A stretch of 64,000 nucleotides of DNA from PCC-6802 sp943367755 (GTDB taxonomy: Bacteria; Cyanobacteriota; Cyanobacteriia; Pseudanabaenales; Pseudanabaenaceae): NCBI GenBank assembly GCA_943367755.1, contig CALRKB020000013.1:39542-103541 (forward strand), written 5' to 3'. Shown here one piece after another: positions 16,328 to 25,745 of this stretch. The notes beneath the pieces are model-generated. The model saw only the letters and a list, made by a program, of their open reading frames with translations, was not told the DNA's origin and made no database searches. How positions within the stretch are numbered: position 1 is the stretch's first letter; every line of letters starts with the position of its first letter. The position numbers were made by a program, and so were the translations under genes.

Positions 16328-19300
16328 ATGGTAAACCCATCTGCACGTATTAATAAAAGCTCATATTCCTTGCCACTACAGCTCGTTCTAGTGGTTCCGT
16401 TCCTATTGCAAATTGTTCTAGCCGTAGGAGTAACGGGGTGGCTTTCCTGGCGCAATGGTCAACAGGCAGTGGAGGACGTTGCCAATCGTTACAAAAATGA
16501 GGTGGCAAACCGTATTCAACAGCATCTCCAAAACTATCTTGCCATCCCTGAACCAATCAATCGCATCAATGCTAGTGCCGTATCTATTAACGAACTTGAT
16601 TTGCAGAATAAATCTAGTGCCGAGCGCTATATTTGGCGGCAGATGCAGTTATTTAGCTCTGTTGACTCCATCCAATTTGGTACAGAAGCGGGTGAGCTTA
16701 TTGCTATAGAGCGGACGGAGGATGGCAGTCTCAATCTCGATCTCATAAGCAAGTCAGCAGATCAAGCGATGTTGACCTATAGACTGAGTGCTAATGACGA
16801 TCGCATCCAATTAATCAGGCGCAGTACCAATTACAATCCTCGCATTCGCCCTTGGTATACTCCTGCGATCGCCCTTGGCAAAACCACATGGAGTGAGATC
16901 TTCCAAAAATTTAGTTATCCCAAATTACTAATTAGTAAAGCGACACCTCTGCGCGACCGCGCTGGTAAGATCGTCGGAGTTACAGGTGTCAATTTATCCA
17001 TAACACAAATCGATCGCTTTTTACAGAGCATCAAAGTTGGGGAATCTGGGCTGACTTTTATTATGGAACGATCTGGAAATATCGTAGCTAGTTCCAGTCC
17101 AGAACAGCCTTTTAGGGTTGAGGGGAATCAAATCAAGCGTCTCAAAGCCAGCGAGAGTAATATCCCCTTGATTCGAGATACCGCCAGACAAATCTTCCTC
17201 CGGTTTCCAGACCTTCATCGGTTACAGAGTCGCCAGGAATTAGAATTTACAATCGATGGGAAACTCAACTTTTTGCAAGTGATACCCTTTCGCGATCAAC
17301 AGGGACTTGATTGGCTAGTTGCCGTAGTCCTACCAGAAGATGATTTCCTCGCCCAAATTTATGACAATAATCGCAACACTGCCCTGCTCTGCTTACTGTC
17401 TCTAGCTATAGCGATCGCTTTTGGCATCGCTAGCAGCAAGTGGATTACCAAACCGATTCAGCAACTAATCCAGGCAACTGAGGCGATCGCGAATGGTCAT
17501 CTTGATCGAGAAGTCAAAGGATCTCAAATAGATGAATTGAATGCACTAGCCTGCTCGTTTAATCAGATGGCAGGGCAGCTCCGCGAGGCATTCCGAAATC
17601 TGGCTCAAACAAATGAAGGATTGGAGCTTAGCGTTCAGGAAAGAACAGAAGAATTACGCCAGTCAGAGAAAAAATTCGCCAAAATATTCCTGTCTAGCCC
17701 TAATCCCAGTAGCATCATCAGAATGAAAGACAGGCAGATTATAGAAGTCAATGATAGTGCGCTCAAATTTTTCGGCCATGCGGATGCGGAATCCGCCGAC
17801 AGTGGTTCGCTCAGATTAGATATTTGGGAAGATGAGCGCGATCGCCGTGAAGTATTTCAGATCCTCAAGGAGACAGGCTCGATCCGCAACCGTGAATATA
17901 CATTTCATACGGCAACCGGAGATCCGAGGACGGTTTTATATTCGGGCGAAATCATCGAATTAAACGGAGAAGACTATCTCCTGGGTATTCTCAATGATAT
18001 TAGCGATCGCAAGCAATTAGAACTAGACCTATGGCGATCGCAAAAATTCCTCGATAGCATCATCGACAATATTCCCCTTGCCGTTGCAGTCAAGGATGTG
18101 AATAACGAGTTCCGCAACGTGATCTGGAATAAAGCCAGTGAAGAAATGTTTGGTATTACCAAAAGGGCAATCTTCTGGCGACGTGTCGAGGAGTTTTACT
18201 CACCTAAGCAAGCTAATTTCTTTCTTGAGGGCGATCTAGAAGCGATCGAACGCGCCAGCATCATCGAAATCCCCGAAGCTACTTTGGATACGGTGGAGCG
18301 GGGCAGAATCGTGCTCAGAACCCTCAAAGTACCGATCTTCAATGACAATGGCCAGGCCGCCTACTTAATTTGTATCTCTGAAGATATTAGCGATCGCCAC
18401 CAAGCAGAGATCGTACTTCAGCAAGCTAAAGAAGAGGCCGAAGTGGCTAACCGGGCCAAGAGCGAATTCCTGGCGAATATGAGCCACGAACTCAGAACTC
18501 CCCTTAACGGCATTCTTGGTTACGTGCAAATCCTCAGCCGCAATTCCACGCTCTCACCACAACAGCAAGAAGGGCTCCAGATTATTCAACAATGCGGCGA
18601 ACATCTACTCACCCTAATTAATGACATTTTAGACATTTCTAAAATCGAAGCTAGGCGTATAGAGTTACACCCACATCCATTTAATCTCCCTAATTTTCTG
18701 CGTAGCATCGTTAACATTTTTCAGGTTAGAGCCGAGCAGAAAGGCATCGCTTTTACTTACACAGAATTAAATCAGCTACCAGTTGGCGTTAATACGGATG
18801 AACAAAGATTGCGGCAGATCTTGATTAACCTGCTAGGCAACGCTGTAAAATTCACTGATAACGGACATGTTGAGTTCAAAGTTAGTGAGATCGACACATC
18901 AACTCCTAACACAATTGGGATTCGCTTCCAAGTTGACGATACAGGCAGCGGCATTAGTCCAGACCAATTAGAAGAAATCTTTCTTCCCTTTCAACAGGTG
19001 GGCGATCGCAAGCGCATGACTGAAGGAACCGGCTTGGGTCTGTCCATTAGCAAAAAACTGGTAGAAATGATGGGGAGTAGTTTGCAAGTCCGCAGCACAC
19101 TAGGTCAAGGTAGTAGGTTTTGGTTTGATTTAGAGTTGCAGACAGCAGAGGATGTCATCGATCTCCTTGCACTGAAAGAGAGGCGCATTATTGGCTATCG
19201 CAAACAGCCAGATCGCGATCCAATCCGCGTACTGGTAGTTGATGACAAGCGCGAAAATCGCCTGGTTTTAGTTAACCTTCTTGCTCCCTTAGGTTTTGAA

Positions 19301-19864
19301 ACGATCGAAGCAGTGAACGGACTAGAAGGCATCCAAAAAGCTCAGGAATTCAAGCCAGCAATAATTCTGCTGGATCTAGTTATGCCAATAATGGATGGCT
19401 TTGAGGCAACGCGACAACTGCGCCAATTACCAGAATTCCAATCCACTATTATTATTGCCGTCTCCGCCAGTGTGTTTGGCTACGACCAGAGTACCAGTAT
19501 TGATGTAGGATGTAATACTTTCATTCCCAAGCCAGTGAACTATACTACCCTCCTCGATCGCTTCAAAACTTATTTAGATTTAGAGTGGGAATACGAAGAA
19601 GAACCAGAGTCAACGTTACCAGAGCCAGGTCAAATTAGCGCCCCCGGTTTACCAAGTGCGGTGCCAGAACCAAAGATAATCGAGCGCCTGCTGCAATTAG
19701 CCATGATGGGTGATGTAGTTAGCATTGAGGAACAGGCAATCCAAATTGCACAGCAAGATGATAGATTCATGGGGTTTACAACTCAACTACGTCAGTTAGC
19801 AAAAGGTTTCCAGATCAAGCCAATTCAAACATTACTCAAAAAGTATTTGCCAGACCAAATCTGA
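16328..19864 (+). CDS. Membrane hybrid sensor histidine kinase (Cache-HAMP-PAS-PAS-HisKA-HATPase-REC)
   Basis: The protein has about 1178 aa from the ATG at 16328; a GTG at 16298 would add 10. Order: TM1 (about 15-35), periplasmic Cache sensor to about 340 (with 'PKLLISKATPLRDRAGKIVGV'), TM2 (about 355-370), HAMP, two PAS domains (about 445-570 and 575-695), HisKA with H720 in 'NMSHELRTPLNG', an HATPase with 'TGLGLSISKKL', and a receiver with D1016 in 'ILLDLVMPIMDG'. The last 100 residues form a helical extension common in cyanobacterial kinases. The Cache domain implies an extracytoplasmic small-molecule signal, not identifiable here. Confidence 0.9.
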   Translation: MVNPSARINKSSYSLPLQLVLVVPFLLQIVLAVGVTGWLSWRNGQQAVEDVANRYKNEVANRIQQHLQNYLAIPEPINRINASAVSINELDLQNKSSAERYIWRQMQLFSSVDSIQFGTEAGELIAIERTEDGSLNLDLISKSADQAMLTYRLSANDDRIQLIRRSTNYNPRIRPWYTPAIALGKTTWSEIFQKFSYPKLLISKATPLRDRAGKIVGVTGVNLSITQIDRFLQSIKVGESGLTFIMERSGNIVASSSPEQPFRVEGNQIKRLKASESNIPLIRDTARQIFLRFPDLHRLQSRQELEFTIDGKLNFLQVIPFRDQQGLDWLVAVVLPEDDFLAQIYDNNRNTALLCLLSLAIAIAFGIASSKWITKPIQQLIQATEAIANGHLDREVKGSQIDELNALACSFNQMAGQLREAFRNLAQTNEGLELSVQERTEELRQSEKKFAKIFLSSPNPSSIIRMKDRQIIEVNDSALKFFGHADAESADSGSLRLDIWEDERDRREVFQILKETGSIRNREYTFHTATGDPRTVLYSGEIIELNGEDYLLGILNDISDRKQLELDLWRSQKFLDSIIDNIPLAVAVKDVNNEFRNVIWNKASEEMFGITKRAIFWRRVEEFYSPKQANFFLEGDLEAIERASIIEIPEATLDTVERGRIVLRTLKVPIFNDNGQAAYLICISEDISDRHQAEIVLQQAKEEAEVANRAKSEFLANMSHELRTPLNGILGYVQILSRNSTLSPQQQEGLQIIQQCGEHLLTLINDILDISKIEARRIELHPHPFNLPNFLRSIVNIFQVRAEQKGIAFTYTELNQLPVGVNTDEQRLRQILINLLGNAVKFTDNGHVEFKVSEIDTSTPNTIGIRFQVDDTGSGISPDQLEEIFLPFQQVGDRKRMTEGTGLGLSISKKLVEMMGSSLQVRSTLGQGSRFWFDLELQTAEDVIDLLALKERRIIGYRKQPDRDPIRVLVVDDKRENRLVLVNLLAPLGFETIEAVNGLEGIQKAQEFKPAIILLDLVMPIMDGFEATRQLRQLPEFQSTIIIAVSASVFGYDQSTSIDVGCNTFIPKPVNYTTLLDRFKTYLDLEWEYEEEPESTLPEPGQISAPGLPSAVPEPKIIERLLQLAMMGDVVSIEEQAIQIAQQDDRFMGFTTQLRQLAKGFQIKPIQTLLKKYLPDQI

Positions 19865-19910
19865 AGATCTACTTGTTTTCGCCCCCCAAACCTCTAACTC
19901 ACTTACATTT

Positions 19911-21050
19911 ATGTCCAGCGCCGATCTATTCCCAACTACACATCCAGGTACTGTTTTAGTCGTAGATGATAACCCTAACAATCTCAGTGTTCTAGTTAGT
20001 CTCCTGCGTGAGTCTGGATATAGAACTCTTGTCGCTGTCGATGGCGAAAGCGCGATCGCCCAAATTACCTATGCTAAGCCCGATATTATTCTGCTCGACG
20101 TTATGATGCCTGGGATTGATGGCTTTGAGACCTGCAAGCGTTTAAAAGCCATTCCTGATAGTGCAGAAATCCCTATCATCTTCATGACCGCCTTATCCGA
20201 GACAATCGATAAGGTCAAAGGTTTTAATCTCGGAGCTGTAGACTATATCACCAAACCCTTTGAGCATGAAGAGGTTCTGGCTCGCCTCCACACGCACTTA
20301 ACGATTCAAAATCTCAATCTCACACTTAAACAAGAGATTGAAGAGCGCAAGCGAGCGGAAAAAGCCCTATGGGTATTTCTCCATGCCGTTTCCCATGACC
20401 TGCGCAATCCAGTCACAGGTATGAATATGGTGATCCAGAACTTCCTAGAAAACCCAGATGAGCAAATTACCTTATCCCGTGGTGTTTTAGAACGTATGGC
20501 TCAAAGTAATGCCCGACTATTGAGCCTGATTGAATCCCTGCTGGAGTCCCATGCCAATGATATTCAAGGATTAACGCTCAAGTGCCAATCTGCCAGACTA
20601 AGTGACATCCTCCAGGGAGCAATTTACGATCTAGACCCCATCCTCAAGAAAAATCACGCGACCCTAATCAATCAAATCGATCCCGATCTCCCCAATGCCA
20701 ATGTCGATGCCATGCAAGTGGGACGCGTGTTTCAAAATTTAATCGCTAATGCTGTCAACCATAATGCCCCAGGCTTGCAACTCAAAATTAGTGCTAGCCT
20801 CACCCCAACGATGTTGCTATGTACGGTGGAGGATAATGGTACGGGTATCTCACCTGAACAGTGCGAGCAAATGTTCGAGTTGTACGCACAGGGTGCGAGT
20901 AAAAGGCGATCGCTTGGTCTAGGTCTGGGGCTTTATATCTGCAAGCAAATTATTAATGCCCACGGTGGCGAGATCGGAGTTACCAGCGAGCCGAATGTTG
21001 GCTCCAAGTTCTGGTTTACTTTACCGATCGCATCTAGCGATTTTGCTTAA
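19911..21050 (+). CDS. Response regulator-histidine kinase (REC-HisKA-HATPase)
   Basis: The soluble protein has 379 aa. The receiver has D63 ('ILLDVMMPGIDG'), followed by a coiled-coil linker ('LKQEIEERKRAEKAL'), HisKA with H162 in 'HAVSHDLRNPV', and an HATPase with 'DNGTGISPEQ' and 'LGLGLGLYICKQI'. It lies 46 bp after the hybrid kinase in the same direction, so it may take phosphate from that protein and pass it on, forming a phosphorelay with the divergent NarL-type regulator. Confidence 0.88.
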   Translation: MSSADLFPTTHPGTVLVVDDNPNNLSVLVSLLRESGYRTLVAVDGESAIAQITYAKPDIILLDVMMPGIDGFETCKRLKAIPDSAEIPIIFMTALSETIDKVKGFNLGAVDYITKPFEHEEVLARLHTHLTIQNLNLTLKQEIEERKRAEKALWVFLHAVSHDLRNPVTGMNMVIQNFLENPDEQITLSRGVLERMAQSNARLLSLIESLLESHANDIQGLTLKCQSARLSDILQGAIYDLDPILKKNHATLINQIDPDLPNANVDAMQVGRVFQNLIANAVNHNAPGLQLKISASLTPTMLLCTVEDNGTGISPEQCEQMFELYAQGASKRRSLGLGLGLYICKQIINAHGGEIGVTSEPNVGSKFWFTLPIASSDFA

Positions 21051-21074
21051 TGCACTTAATGCTATGTTAGGTAA

Positions 21075-21533
21075 ATGAGACAAGCGCAACCCAACGACAT
21101 TGCAACGCTAGTTGACCTAATGAATGAGTTCTATGCCGAGTCTGACTACGAACTCGATCACCCGCTTGTAGAAAAGGCATTTGCTGACATTTTGGCCGAC
21201 ACGCGTCTTGGCTACATTTGGATTATTAACGAGAATGGAAAAGATGTTGGATACGTTGTGATTACACTCAGATATGGGATGGAGTATAGCGGCTTGATGG
21301 CGTGTATCGACGATCTATTCGTAATCCCGCAAAGTCGCAACAGAGGGTTAAGCACAGCCGCTTTGTTACAGGTTCGCGACTTCTGCAAGAGCATTGGCGT
21401 TCGCGCAATTACGGTTGAGGTTGGCCACAGTAACGGCCCCGCACAAACGGTCTATCGTCGCCTCGGGTTGGCGGAAGTTTCAGACCGTCAACTACTGGCA
21501 CTAGCTCTGGCCAGCCCTACACATATTACCTAA
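21075..21533 (+). CDS. GNAT-family N-acetyltransferase
   Basis: The protein has 152 aa. The acetyl-CoA loop is the segment 'VIPQSRNRGLSTAALLQ' after an acidic strand 'ACIDDLFV', and motif B-like residues are in 'VYRRLGLAEV'. The gene starts 24 bp after the REC-kinase and may share its transcript. The substrate cannot be predicted. The first residues MRQAQPND match the usual GNAT beta1 opening (R.A...D), supporting this start. Confidence 0.85.
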   Translation: MRQAQPNDIATLVDLMNEFYAESDYELDHPLVEKAFADILADTRLGYIWIINENGKDVGYVVITLRYGMEYSGLMACIDDLFVIPQSRNRGLSTAALLQVRDFCKSIGVRAITVEVGHSNGPAQTVYRRLGLAEVSDRQLLALALASPTHIT

Positions 21534-21569
21534 TCCGTCGTTGCAGGCGATCGGTGAGTAATTACTGCG

Positions 21570-21671
21570 CAACAAGTCGGGTTCGCCAATCAAGCGCATC
21601 TAAACGTTCACATCAAGAGATTGCTCGATGTCACACCAAAAATGATTCCCGAACAGAGCAAGAATCGATAA
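21570..21671 (+). pseudogene. Remnant of an AraC-family regulator (C-terminal HTH end)
   Basis: A frame after an in-frame TGA reads 'QQVGFANQAHLNVHIKRL' then 'LDVTPKMIPEQSKNR' and a stop. The order GFANQ.HL...KRLL.VTP is the diagnostic last helix-turn-helix of AraC/XylS regulators. Nothing upstream completes the protein, and the usual Phe and Arg of the helix are changed (H-I in place of H-F, 'NVH'). This is a decayed gene end in the 260-bp spacer before the methyltransferase genes. Confidence 0.7.
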
Positions 21672-21793
21672 AAATAGCGATCATCTAAAAGATTGATACA
21701 GCAAAGTTTCCTATACTGATTAACAATCGTCATTAGGAAGTATAAATGTCCGAGGATTTAGACCAGTAATTTTCAGCCCCTTAAAACGAAACA

Positions 21794-22528
21794 ATGAAAA
21801 ATTGGTACAAAGAAGACCTTGCATATATTCATGATGTTGGGTATAGCGATTACGCTCTCAAATCTGCTCCTGGCATACTGGGTATACTGATTCAAAACAA
21901 CGTCCATGCAGGTTTAGTAGTGGACTTGGGCTGCGGAAGTGGATTGTCAGCATTAGAATTCACAAAAGCTCATTATCGCGTTCTCGGAGTCGATATTTCT
22001 GAGTCAATGATTGCTATTGCTCGAACCAGAGCACCAGATGCTGAGTTTCGAGTTGGATCGCTGTTTAAAACTGACATTCCATCTTGCAACGCTGTTACCT
22101 CAATTGGTGAATGTTTAAACTACCTCTTTGATGCAGATAACAATTTCCAAATGCTGGTTCAACTCTTCGATCGCATCTATAACGCATTAGCGCCAGGAGG
22201 TGTTTTCATCTTTGACATTGCTGAACCAGGACAAGTTATGCCAGGAACAACAGTTAAAGGGTTTACTGAAGGAAAGGATTGGTTCGTCCTTGTTGAGAAA
22301 GAAGAAGATCGAGAGCGGTCAACATTAACTCGTCGAATTATCACCCTCCGTAAGGTAGGAGAACACTACAGACGAGACAATGAAGTGCACCATTTACATC
22401 TATTTGAGGGGACAGACATTGCTGAAAAACTTCGTCATGTGGGTTTTCAAGTTCAGATTATGCGTAGTTATGGTCAATACGAATTGCCCAAAGCCCATGC
22501 CGCGATCGTTGCGTGTAAGCCAATATGA
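21794..22528 (+). CDS. Class I SAM-dependent methyltransferase
   Basis: The protein has 244 aa with motif I 'VVDLGCGSGLSALEF' (about residues 41-55), motif II region 'VLGVDISESMI', and 'SIGECLNYLFD' at the motif IV position. The C-terminal half has the 'TLTRRIITLRK' strand set seen in small-molecule methyltransferases. Its last 4 bases (ATGA) overlap the next methyltransferase, so the two are translationally coupled. Substrate unknown. Confidence 0.85.
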   Translation: MKNWYKEDLAYIHDVGYSDYALKSAPGILGILIQNNVHAGLVVDLGCGSGLSALEFTKAHYRVLGVDISESMIAIARTRAPDAEFRVGSLFKTDIPSCNAVTSIGECLNYLFDADNNFQMLVQLFDRIYNALAPGGVFIFDIAEPGQVMPGTTVKGFTEGKDWFVLVEKEEDRERSTLTRRIITLRKVGEHYRRDNEVHHLHLFEGTDIAEKLRHVGFQVQIMRSYGQYELPKAHAAIVACKPI

Positions 22529-23247
22529 GATGGCAACAGGAGCCGCTCACAATCATGGCAGCCATCATTGAGGCGCGGGGTAAAGCGATCAAGCAAATCA
22601 GCTTGCGATTTAATGGGACTCAAATTCTCGAACTCGCCTCTGGCTTGTTACCACGCGGCATACTCTTATCGCAAAATCCAGAGATCGTCTTCGTGGAAAG
22701 CGATCTAACTGAAATGATTCAACAAAAACAGCAATTAGTGCAGCAATTAATTGGCGATCGCCCCAACTTACATTTTTTGGCAATCGATGCCACCAATAGT
22801 GAGGATTTTCGCCCCCTAAACAAGTATTTCCAGCCCGATCGACCAGTCACCATTTTGTGCGAAGGATTGCTAATGTACCTGACATTTGCTGAAAAGCGAC
22901 AGGTCTTTGCCAATGTGCGCGAGATTCTGCAAACCTATGGTGGAGTTTGGATTACTTCTGATTTTATAACAAAAACAGGTGCAGGGCAGTTACGACAAAG
23001 GGATCCCACTCTACAACAGATCAATCAGAACATTGTCAGTTCAACAGGTCGAGCCTTTAGCGAGAATGAATTTGACGATCTTGACCATGCAAGGCAATTT
23101 GCGCAAGAGCAAGGATTTCAGACTGAAGAGTTCAGTATGCTAGAGGTAATCAATCAACTGAGTTGTCTATCGGCACTAGGACTCGATCTAGATCGTGCTC
23201 AAGCCCTGCTTGCAGCAACTCCTGTCTTTGCGCTGACATATTGCTAG
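22525..23247 (+). CDS. LCMT-like class I methyltransferase
   Basis: The protein has 240 aa. It shows 'IIEARGKAI', 'ILELASGLLPRGI' (motif I variant), 'VFVESDL' and 'ILCEGLLMYLT', the 'EG..MYL' landmark of the leucine carboxyl methyltransferase/PPM1-like branch. The N-terminus is short for that branch and begins almost at the first conserved helix, so the gene may be a natural short form or N-terminally trimmed. The start overlaps the upstream methyltransferase stop. Its 3' end is overlapped by an antisense Uma2 fragment. Confidence 0.75.
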   Translation: MRWQQEPLTIMAAIIEARGKAIKQISLRFNGTQILELASGLLPRGILLSQNPEIVFVESDLTEMIQQKQQLVQQLIGDRPNLHFLAIDATNSEDFRPLNKYFQPDRPVTILCEGLLMYLTFAEKRQVFANVREILQTYGGVWITSDFITKTGAGQLRQRDPTLQQINQNIVSSTGRAFSENEFDDLDHARQFAQEQGFQTEEFSMLEVINQLSCLSALGLDLDRAQALLAATPVFALTYC

Positions 23248-23448
23248 CGATCCCTCTATATCCAAATTTCTATTTCCGGTAATACTGCCAGTGGGAGCCA
23301 TAACGATTAATTCTCCTGTCGCAGTTCGCTCTAATTGCAGATCTCGATTAGCGATCGCCAGTTCAACTAACTGCTCGTGCGTAACGGTAAGCGTGAGCGA
23401 AGGCGGGATATTAACGGTAATTGCTGGGACTAAATCAGATTGCATCAT
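23188..23448 (-). pseudogene. Truncated Uma2 endonuclease (N-terminal fragment)
   Basis: The frame begins after a strong GGAGGG Shine-Dalgarno and reads 'LTVTHEQLVELAIANRDLQ', 'LERTATGELIVMAPTGSITG', 'NRNLDIEGSLAI', which is the N-terminal third of a Uma2 protein. It then loses similarity ('CQRKDRSCCKQGLSTI') and stops. The PD and ExK catalytic segments are absent. The tail runs antisense into the methyltransferase 3' end, so a deletion or rearrangement joined the two. Confidence 0.7.
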
Positions 23449-23468
23449 TTAACCCTCCGGCCAATGCC

Positions 23469-24437
23469 CTAGCTTAGATCGTCGCACAGTTTTTCCAACT
23501 TTAGTAGCAGCTTTTCTAGTTGTTTTTGTTTTTTAGGATTCTGCCAAATTTGAGCCTTTTGCGCTTTTTGGTAGGCTACTGTCAACCTGGATTGCAATGA
23601 TGGTTGTGGCGGTGGCAAATCAGTTTGACGGGAGGCCACAACGCGATCGCGAATATCTTTGAGTGATAGATTCTGGGCGATCGCCACTTGCAACAAATTC
23701 GTGCGTGCCACTTTTTCCTTAATTTGGGCGATCGCTTTAGCTTTGGTATATTCAATTTTGCCCTGCCGCAAACACTCCAAAATATCCTCTGGCAGTTTTA
23801 GTAACGGTAGGCGGTTACGGGTATACGATTCCCAACCCATTATTCCTAACTCTAAAAAGCAAGCCTTAACCAGAGCGGCTTCCGAACTAATCATAACGTT
23901 ATGATTAACATTTCCGACCGCAGCATTATTCATGCGATACAGCAGTGATGAGGCTTCATTAACCGAGCTGTTCAGACGGAACGCCAGCAACTGCAAGATT
24001 CCTTCCGTCTCCTCAACCGGATTTAGATCTTCGCGCTGTAGGTTTTCGATCAAGGCTAACTGTAGTGCTTCGTCACTACTAAGCTCGCGTACCACAATCG
24101 GAACTTCGGTTAAGCCAACTTCTTTAGCAGCGCGATAGCGCCTTTCACCTGCAACTAACTCATAGCGGAGAGACTCACCATCACCTACCTCAAGCGGACG
24201 CACTAATAAAGGCTCAATAATGCCATGTGCCTTTACGGACTCCACTAGCTGAGCTAGCTTTTCTGGATCGAAGTAGCGGCGCGGCTGCTGTGCAGGCAAA
24301 TCAATCAATTCTATATCCAGCGTCGACCTAGAATTTGAACTAGGGGTTTCGCTAATTTCACCAATTTCGCCGAACAGTGCATCTAAACCCTTGCCTCTAA
24401 TTTGGCGAAAAGGCATCTCCTTCTTACTACGGCTCAT
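23469..24437 (-). CDS. parB: ParB/Spo0J-family partition protein
   Basis: The protein has 322 aa. The N-terminal ParB domain shows 'QQPRRYFDP', 'ELVAGERRYRAAKEVG' (GERR CTP-binding box) and 'ALIENLQREDLNPVEE'. The DNA-binding region that should follow is interrupted by about 50 residues ('SSVNEASSLLYRMNNAAV...') before 'LPEDILECLRQGKIEYTKAKAIA', an arrangement I associate with cyanobacterial plasmid-type ParB. It overlaps parA by ATGA. It loads on parS-type sites and helps segregate the replicon. No parS was identified in the window. Confidence 0.87.
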   Translation of the reverse strand: MSRSKKEMPFRQIRGKGLDALFGEIGEISETPSSNSRSTLDIELIDLPAQQPRRYFDPEKLAQLVESVKAHGIIEPLLVRPLEVGDGESLRYELVAGERRYRAAKEVGLTEVPIVVRELSSDEALQLALIENLQREDLNPVEETEGILQLLAFRLNSSVNEASSLLYRMNNAAVGNVNHNVMISSEAALVKACFLELGIMGWESYTRNRLPLLKLPEDILECLRQGKIEYTKAKAIAQIKEKVARTNLLQVAIAQNLSLKDIRDRVVASRQTDLPPPQPSLQSRLTVAYQKAQKAQIWQNPKKQKQLEKLLLKLEKLCDDLS

Positions 24438-25195
24438 GACAATTCCTCCAAGTGCTTGGCAACCTGATCCAATACTTCCAGGGATGGGTGCTTAGGAATA
24501 TGTTTGACCAAAGGCAGGTGTTCTTCCGCAGCATCGGCAAAAGCTGTCGCCCGCACAATCGGCTCAAAAACCTTGCCAAATTCAGCCATTTGGGTCTGAA
24601 TTGCCTCCAAGGCCCGCACATCCTGAGAGTTACGTGAGGCAAACATCGTAGGAATAAATCCAGCAATCTTCAGCGTCCGATTGGCACGCGATCGCACGCG
24701 AGCGAGCGTACTAAGTAACATTTCCGTACCACAAAAAGCTTTGTACTGAGTTTGCACAGGGATTAAAACGTGGGTAGCGGCCACGAGGGTAATGTAGCTT
24801 AAGATCCCCAAGCTAGGCGGACAATCCACCAGAATAAAGTCATAGTCCTTGCGCACTGGACTGAGGGCATCCTTCAGGCGCAGATCGCGCATATCGGCTG
24901 TGACTAGTTCTAATTCTGCACCACTCAGACGCAGGTTTGCCGGTGCCAAACTCATGCCATTAATATCTGTGTGGATTACAGACTCTAGTAACTGGTCTTC
25001 CACCAAAACTTCATAGATGGTTTGCGCTAATTCCGATGGCTCCAACCCCATAAAAAAGGTTAAGGAGGCCTGCGGATCCATATCCACAAGTAAAACTCTA
25101 TGCTTTCTCTGTACCAGGCTATAGCCAACATTCATAGCGAGGCTTGATTTACCCACCCCACCTGCTTGATTAAACAGAGCAATGACTCGACTCAT
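24434..25195 (-). CDS. parA: ParA-family partition ATPase
   Basis: The protein has about 253 aa from the ATG at 25195 ('MSRVIALFNQAGG'); in-frame ATGs at 25213 and 25204 would add up to 6 residues. The deviant Walker A is 'QAGGVGKSS', followed by 'VLLVDMDPQASLTFF' and 'FILVDCPPSLG'. It is the ATPase partner of the downstream ParB, coupled by a 4-base overlap. The absence of an N-terminal HTH makes it a chromosomal/type Ib-like ParA. Confidence 0.88.
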   Translation of the reverse strand: MSRVIALFNQAGGVGKSSLAMNVGYSLVQRKHRVLLVDMDPQASLTFFMGLEPSELAQTIYEVLVEDQLLESVIHTDINGMSLAPANLRLSGAELELVTADMRDLRLKDALSPVRKDYDFILVDCPPSLGILSYITLVAATHVLIPVQTQYKAFCGTEMLLSTLARVRSRANRTLKIAGFIPTMFASRNSQDVRALEAIQTQMAEFGKVFEPIVRATAFADAAEEHLPLVKHIPKHPSLEVLDQVAKHLEELS

Positions 25196-25343
25196 TTGCG
25201 GCATTAATAACATGGCTACTTTGAGAGAGCATACAGCACCTCCCCAAAAAAGTTCTAGAGGAGATCGCCTCCAATGTAACTATCTTCGCGCAAAATAGCC
25301 GCAAAGTAATATGCTGAATTTGGTGTAATTGGGGTGCTTACCA

Positions 25344-25664
25344 ATGCCAGAAGAGTTAAATACAGCCGAGGAATATTACAACCGCGCCGTCGATCGCGGC
25401 GAAGAGGAGGATTATCAGGGTGCGATCGCTGACTATACAAGAGCGATTGGCTTAGATCCAGACTATGCTGAAGCCTATTTTAATCGTGCCTACGATCGCT
25501 CCGAACTAAAAGATTATCAAGGAGCGATCGACGACTATACCAAGGTAATCGAGCTAGCCCCCGATGCCGCCGAAGCTTATTTTAATCGGGGTATGGCACG
25601 CGCCAAGTTAGGTGACATAGAAGGGGCGAAAGAAGATACCAACTATGCAAAAGAAATTGCCTAG
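25344..25664 (+). CDS. Small TPR-repeat protein
   Basis: The protein has about 106 aa from the ATG at 25344; a TTG five codons earlier is rejected. It consists of two full tetratricopeptide repeats ('DYQGAIADYTRAIGLDPDYAEAYFNRA' type) and a third partial unit, with no signal peptide. It is divergent from parA. It probably acts in protein interaction; the partner is unknown. Confidence 0.8.
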   Translation: MPEELNTAEEYYNRAVDRGEEEDYQGAIADYTRAIGLDPDYAEAYFNRAYDRSELKDYQGAIDDYTKVIELAPDAAEAYFNRGMARAKLGDIEGAKEDTNYAKEIA

Positions 25665-25745
25665 TCGCCTTGGCATAGTCCAACACTCAAGTTGTATTCA
25701 ATCTGAAGATGGATAGTTGCAAGAATTGGGTAGTGTTCTGTGCCT

